From contig CM019825.1 in the NCBI GenBank assembly GCA_009763385.1, forward strand, positions 5,390,252 through 5,454,251: a stretch of 64,000 bases of DNA, in the 5' to 3' direction. Shown here piece after piece: positions 58,767-64,000 of the stretch. The notes under the pieces were generated by a model that saw only the letters and a list, made by a program, of their open reading frames with translations, was not told the origin of the DNA and did no database searches. Numbering within the stretch: position 1 is the first letter of the stretch; every line of letters starts with the position of its first letter. Source of the DNA: Coix lacryma-jobi var. lacryma-jobi. Its lineage: Eukaryota > Streptophyta > Magnoliopsida > Poales > Poaceae. The position numbers were made by a program, and so were the translations under genes.

Positions 58767-60885
58767 TGAAAGCCCTAGTTTGGTTTTGGTTAATTGATGA
58801 AACCTATTTGGTCTAATCCTATTGCTAAGCATGTGTATAGCTTATAAGAAAGGATTATGACCAAGCCAAGTGGTGGAGCTAGCAAGGTGGCAACCATGGA
58901 GGATGGTGATGGCCACAAGCACCCAAGAGATCAAGTGCTCTACCATTGGTGAAGTGAAGAAGAGAAGAGATGGAGCAAAGAGGCCCGAAGGCAAAGGTAT
59001 AATCTTTAGGGCTCTTTGTTTTGGTGATCAAGACACTTAGCGAGTGTGATCACATTTAGGATAGATAGCCATACTATTAAGAGGAGATTATTCACGGCTT
59101 ATGCGGTGTTCAAGTGCCACTAGGTGTTCTCTAACATATCGATGCTATAGACCTAGTGAGTGACTAACAAAACCCTCGAAAAATGCTTTGCAAAATGCTA
59201 ACACACGAGCACAAGTGGTGAAACACTTTGGTGTTGGCACATGGGAGCAAGGGTAGAAGTTAGAAAGTGAAAGCTGCAAAGTTAGGGGCATCGGACGCTG
59301 GAGTCGGCAGCATCGGACGCTGGCCGAGCGTCTGATGGCAAACCCTAACTGCTGACTGTTGTCGAGGGAGCATCGGACGCTGGCAACGGACGCAGGCGAA
59401 ACACTGTTGCAGAGTCCGATGGTCATGTCGTGCCGCGATCGTGTTGTGCAGGGAGCATCGGACGCTGGCCTGCGTCCGATGCAGAACCATCGGACGCGTC
59501 CGATGCATTCTGGACCTCTCTGGAACCTTTCTGTTGTGCCATCGGATGCTGGGGTTGAGCGTCCGATGTAACTGTGCCGGTGCGTCCGATGTGGCGCAGA
59601 AAAGAGCTGAATTGAGCATAGGCATCGGAGCGTCCGATGCTAGGCATCGGCGCGTCCGATGCCACTTTAACCAGCACGGGAAAGGATGTGTCCGTTGGGA
59701 TCTAACGAGCTGAATTCATAGCAGAGGGACACGTGGTGCTCATCGGAGCATCGGACGCTGGGGCAGCGTCCGATGGCCCCGACATCGGAGCGTCCGATGC
59801 TTCTGTTTCGGGCCCAACGGCTAGGCCGACTTGTGTGGCCTATTTAAGGGGCTTGGCCGGCTTGCTAGGTTTCTCTCTTGCACATTTTGATTCCTAAGCA
59901 TTCTAGTGAGCATTGGCAAGCCTCCCAACTCATCTCCCAAGTTGATTTGATCAAACCAAGTGAGATTGAGTGATCTAGTGCGTGATTTGAAAGAGTTCAA
60001 TCTAGTGGCACTAGTTCTTCGCATCGGCATTGAGTTTTCTTGTTACTCTTGGCATTTGCCGGTGCCTAGACGGCTTGGAGGTGTTGAGGTGGTTGTTGGC
60101 AAGATTGGTGATTGTTCTTGGCCACCACCGATCGAGATTGTGAGAGGTCTTTGGAGCCTCACCTCGCCGGAGCGGCAAGAGGCATCCTTAGTGGATTGCT
60201 CGTGTTATTGAGCTACCTCACTAGTGGTAGATTCTTGTGGCGCTCTTTGTGAGCTTGGCTTTGCGCCGATTAGCCACCGGGTCACCTAGTGTTGGTCGAC
60301 ACAACGGGGAGTAGCGTGCCGGCAAGCACGTGAACCTCGGGATAAATCTTTGTCTCCCGAGTGCTTATTGTGATTGTGTCCCCATCTTGGTGATTGGTCT
60401 CCATCTACACATTCTTGGTGATTGGCTTCACAAGTGGATTTCACCGGTGATTGGCTCTCTACGTGGCGATCCCGAAGGCTCGGTGAAACTCCCTCTATCT
60501 AGCTTATTTACTTTGTGTATTTACTTTGAGCTACTTCTTTTGTGTAGATATCTTTTCTTGTTGTATATCTTTTGTCATATACCTTGTGTAGCTAGTTGTG
60601 AGTAGCTTGCTTAGTTTGTCTATTGCACACACTTGTCTTATATACATTTTTGTATATCATTCTTGTGCTAGAGCTATATTGTTTTATTCCGCATTTGTTA
60701 TTAGCTCTAGTTGATTGTGTGACATAGAAATATTAGGTAGAATTGTTGGATAGGTGGCTTGCAACACTTTATTAGGCTAGCGCAAAAAGCTTCACCATTT
60801 GTTATACTAATAGGGTTTGCCTAAGTAATTTTGTAGATTTTTAATTAGGCTATTCACCCCCCCTCTAGCCAACTTGAACCTTTCA
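58767..60885 (+). repeat. 3' LTR of the Sirevirus
   Basis: 2119 bp, tgaaagcccta ... gaacctttca, directly after the polypurine tract. A TATA-like tatttaa at 59841 is followed by the region retained in the truncated 5' LTR. It contains the decamer cluster at 59280-59800. The solo LTR at 27209-29740 is a relative. Confidence 0.92.
59280..59800. repeat. Cluster of catcggacgc / gcgtccgatg decamers in the 3' LTR
   Basis: About sixteen intact or one-base variants in 520 bp, several paired as catcgg(a)gcgtccgatgc palindromes. CpG-dense against an AT-rich LTR. It lies just upstream of the TATA-like box. Confidence 0.9.
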
Positions 60886-61012
60886 AGCAGAAGCGTGGCT
60901 GCCCACGGTCCAGATCATAGATCTAATCTAAAAAGTGGTGCCTTCCTCCGGAAGAACCATGGAGCGAGGGAAAGTGACCGATTGGCAGATCATGGTGTCG
61001 TAGCACACACCC

Positions 61013-61030
61013 CCTACCTGGCGCGCCAAC
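61013..61030 (-). other. Primer-binding region of the gypsy element
   Basis: On the minus strand the bases next to the 5' LTR read ttggcgcgccaggtaggg, the usual start of plant gypsy primer sites. The priming tRNA is not assigned. The leader then continues to 60886, where the Sirevirus cuts in. Confidence 0.7.
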
Positions 61031-61496
61031 TGTCGATGAAATATGGTCGGCAGTCTACCGAGGGGTATGCCCAAGGTAGTAGATTAAGCGGTGGAGGCGT
61101 GCGAGACGTCTGCAAAGCGTAGACACAGGGACGAGAGACGGCGATTTAGACAGGTTCGGACTGGCAAGTCGCCGTAATACCCTACGTCCTGTGTTCTGGT
61201 GACTGGATTGTATTATGAGATCGGGTGATCAGGCGTGTTTTGAGGGGGTCCCTGCTCGCCTTATATAGCCGGGGAGCAGGGTTACAACTTGCCGAATCCT
61301 AACAGATTACAATCGGTTCCTTTTGGTAAGGAATCCGGGTCTATCTATTTGGATCTTCGTTGTCAAGCAAGTCATCAGGAGAGCCCTTGGCGACTACGAC
61401 GGCTTGGTCGCAGGCCGCAAGGTCTTCTAGTTGGGTTGTATCGTGTCGAGTAGCCCAAGTCGTGCCATGAGGGTATACGGGTGTAATATCCCCACA
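61031..61496 (-). repeat. 5' LTR of the gypsy element
   Basis: 466 bp, pairing with 36727-37173. It contains the 19 bases missing from the other copy. A minus-strand TATA-type stretch (tatataagg complement, near 61260) suits an LTR promoter. The flank ttaat follows at 61497-61501. Confidence 0.92.
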
Positions 61497-61577
61497 TTAA
61501 TTAAAATATAGGTAGAGGAAAAATATATACACAACATATAACACTGGAGAACATGATTATGATTAGTAACAGTAGTA

Positions 61578-61837
61578 CTCCCTCCGTATCATAAATAGAA
61601 GACGTTTAGGACAGCGACACGGTCTTCAAAGCATAACTTTGACCATTTATTTCTTTAAAAAATATTTATTGTAAAGTGGTATATATATACTTTTATGAAA
61701 ATACTTTTCAAGATAAATTTATTTATATAATTTCTACATTTTTAAACACAATAATTTAAAAGTTATTCATGATTTATATTTCTAATGTTTGACCAAAACT
61801 TTTTCCAAAACATCTTCTATTTGCAATACGGAGGGAG
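61578..61837. mobile_element. Stowaway MITE
   Basis: Starts ctccctccgtatcataaata and ends with its inverted counterpart (tttgcaatacggagggag), flanked by TA on both sides (61576-61577, 61838-61839). 260 bp, non-coding. Confidence 0.9.
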
Positions 61838-61849
61838 TACATAAGAACA

Positions 61850-62037
61850 CTCACAATGGTATATTAATGGTAGTTTCTATCTCTATTAAATGAGATGTCA
61901 CGTAAGCAAAATGTTGACATGACAATCTAGTTAATAAGGAAAGAGATGAAAATGAGTAGAAACCGTTTCCTAACAGAGAAACGATGTCTACTCTTCACCC
62001 GATGCATCAAGAAATGATAGATTCACCGTTGGGAACA
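61850..62037. mobile_element. Possible small MITE
   Basis: Left end cactcacaatggt and right end caccgttgggaac are weakly inverted. The interior (gtagtttctatctc against gagtagaaaccg) is also partly self-complementary. No target duplication was confirmed. Confidence 0.35.
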
Positions 62038-62731
62038 AACACCTCGTTTCTTGCTGACCGTGCTCATCCGCTCGCTTCGCTTGCTTCACGCCGTTGCGCT
62101 GTTGCCCGCCGCTGCGCCGTTGCTCGCCGCATCCTGCTCGGCCCTGCGAGCCTTGCCCGCGCCGCGCTTGCTTGCGCCGCTCGCGCCCGCTCCGCCGTGC
62201 TACGTCCGCTCGTCGTTGCCCGCGAGCCTCGCCCGCGTCGCTCGCGCCCGCCCGCCAGGCCCGCCGTGCCCGCTCGGTCACGCTCGCTTGCTTTTCTCTC
62301 GCCCGCCCGCCAGGTCCGCGGCGCCCCGCTCGCCATTACTTGACGCTCCCGCTCGGTCGCACTTGCTTGCGTCGCTCGTGCCCGTCCGCCGGGTCCGCCG
62401 CGCCCCGCTCGCCATTGCTTGCCGCTCCCGCTTGGTCACGCCCATCCCGCATGGCAGCGCTCGACCGCACGCGTGCCCGCCTGCACTGCTCGCACTCGGC
62501 TGTGCCAGCGCAGCTGCTCTCCGTTCCTCGCCCGTCTGTTTCCTTTGTCCCTCTCCTCTCACGTGTTGTGTTTGATCCTGGGAAGAAAAGAAGTTTAGTC
62601 CGAGGAAAGCTAGACGGAGGAAGAAGATGAGTGAGAGAGGACAAAAAAATGTAGTATTTATTATATGAAGACATCAACACTGTGCGGGATAGTTTTTATC
62701 TGTAGAGTGTTGTTGATGTAGCTACTATAAA
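62038..62731. other. CpG-rich segment without recognised gene
   Basis: 62040-62570 is strongly GC- and CpG-rich, built from cgctcg and cccgccg words. It includes a 79-bp direct duplication (units starting gtccgcggcgccccgctc near 62314 and 62393). Frames in several phases are open only because of composition. From 62575 it is AT-rich with no gene. Confidence 0.5.
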
Positions 62732-63238
62732 CAGGGTTTTTTTTACCGACCGGATTAACAAAACCGCCGGCCTCCGGTAGCGGCTTACCGGTCCGGTTTG
62801 ACCGGTAACCGCCAGGTACCGGCCGGTTTGAAGTTTGAATTCAAACGCCTCAGTTGTTCGGTTTTACAGCGGTAAACCGATCGGTTTGGGTCGGTTAACG
62901 ACCGGTTAGCTCGGTAACCGACTCAAACCGGTGGGTTGTTTTTTTTTTGTCGGATAAAAATGTTTTTTTGTACTTCCTTTGGACATATAGATATAAAAAA
63001 GACCGCACAATGCGGCAATAAATTCATTGTCTCAAAAACATGAACAAATAGTCGCATACAAATATATATACTCACTAGTCACTACACATAGACATAGTCG
63101 CATACAAATATATATAGTCATACATATAGTCGCATACAAATAAATATTGTCTCGAAAGCATCAACGAAAGCATCAACAACTTATTGTTGCATAAATATTG
63201 TCACAGGCTCACATCCTCACAGTCACAGGAATGCATGG

Positions 63239-64000
63239 TCATCTACGCAAGATGTATGAAAAGGCCCCATGTTGGCACGACATTTCATACTCGGCGATGG
63301 ACATAAGAGCGATATCTTTGGTTCGAAGCAGGGTTGCCTTGTAATCTTGCCACGTCTGGCCCGTCCAAGCTGCGGTTGTCTCCCATTCTTGAACCAACAT
63401 ACTGTAAAAGCTGGGGTCTTCCCATTCGTACACCCACCTAGTCTGAGGCTGCGTGCTCACGTCAGGATGGGATAGCTATAAGAAGGTTGTGAGGCATCGC
63501 TGTAGGATGAAGTAGAGTAGTCTGGAGTGTCGTAGTACGTGGGTGCAAAAAGAAATTGATCTCCCCTGCGAGTCCTCTGGATTGTCGTCGTGCGTGGGTG
63601 GAAATGAAATTGATTTCCTCTGGGACTGTGGTTGTCCAAGGTCACGATCTTGCGTTGTGTATTGGGTCTCGCCTGCAATGAACCATAATTAGTAATCATA
63701 GACAGAAATAAATGTGTGTATGTACGTGCAAGTGCAATGGATACCTGTGAAACGAATTCCATAACTAGTCCCACCACCGTTCCCACCGCCACCGTCGCTC
63801 CCATCTGCACCACCATCGCCACTGTCATCATCGTCACCACCATCGCCACCATCACCACCATCGCTGCTGTCATCATCATCGTCATCGTCAGAATGGTAAG
63901 ATCCCTTCTCCTCAGTCTCCGACTCATCATCGTCACCACCATCGCCACCATCACCACCATCGCTGCTGTCATCATCATCGTCATCGTCAGAATGGTAAGA
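63239..64000 (-). pseudogene. C-terminal part of an acidic hAT-element-associated protein, broken, 5' end outside window
   Basis: Reading in from the right edge, the frame encodes SYHSDDDDDDSSDGGDGGD repeats, then a Gly/Asp-rich run to GTSYGIRFTG. A GT donor follows near 63744 and an AG acceptor near 63672. The next exon has SFPPTHDDNPEDSQG, then in another frame FAPTYYDTPDYSTSS, and in a third WVYEWEDPSFYSMLVQEWE ending at 63239. At least two frameshifts are therefore present. Acidic low-complexity tails of this type occur on grass hAT transposases, by style only; no catalytic or zinc-finger part is in view. Function not assigned. Confidence 0.4.
63825..64000 (-). repeat. 99-bp tandem duplication, in frame
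   Basis: The unit starting tcatcatcgtcaccaccatc occurs at 63825 and again at 63924 with near identity, cut by the window edge. 99 bp is 33 codons, so the acidic Asp/Gly stretch is duplicated without shifting the frame. Confidence 0.92.

Larger units (their letters stand above)
51638..60885 (+). mobile_element. Ty1/copia Sirevirus-type retrotransposon with truncated 5' LTR
   Basis: Order: remnant 5' LTR, primer-binding site, gag, pol, long 3' non-coding part with several polypurine motifs, full 3' LTR. Long LTRs (2.1 kb), a gag with two zinc knuckles and repeated polypurine tracts suit the Sirevirus genus. The missing first ~1.37 kb of the 5' LTR means the left target duplication cannot be checked; the right flank is agcag. 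By hand count the LTR remnants differ at about 8-9 of 750 positions, so this insertion is younger than its gypsy host. Confidence 0.9.
36727..61496 (-). mobile_element. Ty3/gypsy retrotransposon, Tat lineage, with nested insertions
   Basis: Two similar LTRs (36727-37173 and 61031-61496) bound it. The flanking pentamers are gtaat (left) and ttaat (right), which differ at one base. In transcription order (minus strand): 5' LTR, primer site, gag, protease, RT, double RNase H, integrase, tandem-repeat region, an opposite-strand gene, polypurine tract and 3' LTR. An extra archaeal-type RNase H and additional genes after pol mark the Tat lineage. By hand the LTRs differ at about 13 of 447 aligned bases plus one 19-bp indel. 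Insertions: an LTR-like piece with a Pack-MULE (47914-51417) and a Sirevirus (51638-60885). The coding regions are heavily mutated. Confidence 0.9.
62732..64000 (-). mobile_element. 3' end of a hAT-like element, running out of the window
   Basis: It starts cagggttttttttaccgacc. The next 200 bases are crowded with ccggttt / aaaccgg / ggtaacc words in both orientations, the subterminal repeat style of Ac-like hAT elements. The 8-mer before it is actataaa. A decayed coding region follows on the minus strand. The other end lies beyond base 64000. Confidence 0.5.

Noticed and set aside
62051..62630. Overlapping Ala/Arg/Pro-rich frames on both strands
   Set aside because: Open in several phases at once because of CpG-rich composition; no domain or start context.

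Overview
This window is nuclear DNA from a grass (Poaceae, probably panicoid). The evidence is GC-rich first exons, plant GT-AG introns, Stowaway and Tourist-like MITEs, and nested LTR retrotransposons of grass type. The left third is a small gene island. The right two thirds is a transposon nest several layers deep.

Gene island (about 4.9-22.7 kb). A membrane-anchored PP2C phosphatase (+, 4989-7771) converges on a 16-exon SAC3/GANP-family mRNA-export scaffold, SAC3B type (-, 8869-19367). A papain-like cysteine protease (-, 20633-22591) follows. All three models were assembled by hand from splice sites, and every exon junction keeps the reading frame. The PP2C has probably lost a C-terminal extension through a one-base change in a run of G. 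Arabidopsis also has a PP2C of this type (At3g06270) beside SAC3B (At3g06290), so the pair looks like ancient microsynteny.

LINE region (about 22.9-35.3 kb). A truncated LINE 3' end is followed by a full-length L1-type LINE (24829-34453) bounded by a 20-bp target duplication. The LINE is split by a 2.5-kb solo LTR of a Copia/Sirevirus-like family, itself flanked by a perfect 5-bp duplication. The LINE sits inside an unclassified DNA element.

Gypsy nest (36.7-61.5 kb). A Ty3/gypsy element of the Tat lineage lies on the minus strand (LTRs 36727-37173 and 61031-61496). Its gag-pol has many stops and frameshifts. Between pol and its 3' LTR it carries a gene on the opposite strand with its own TATA box and spliceosomal-type introns (38112-41383). 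Into its 5' half have inserted an LTR-like piece holding a Pack-MULE that captured an NPH3-type (BTB/POZ) gene fragment, and a younger Sirevirus (51638-60885). The Sirevirus still has an open 1070-codon pol, but its 5' LTR has lost the promoter half.

Right edge (61.5-64 kb). A Stowaway MITE, a CpG-rich segment with no recognised gene, and the 3' end of a decayed hAT-like element running out of the window. No tRNA, rRNA or CRISPR was found.
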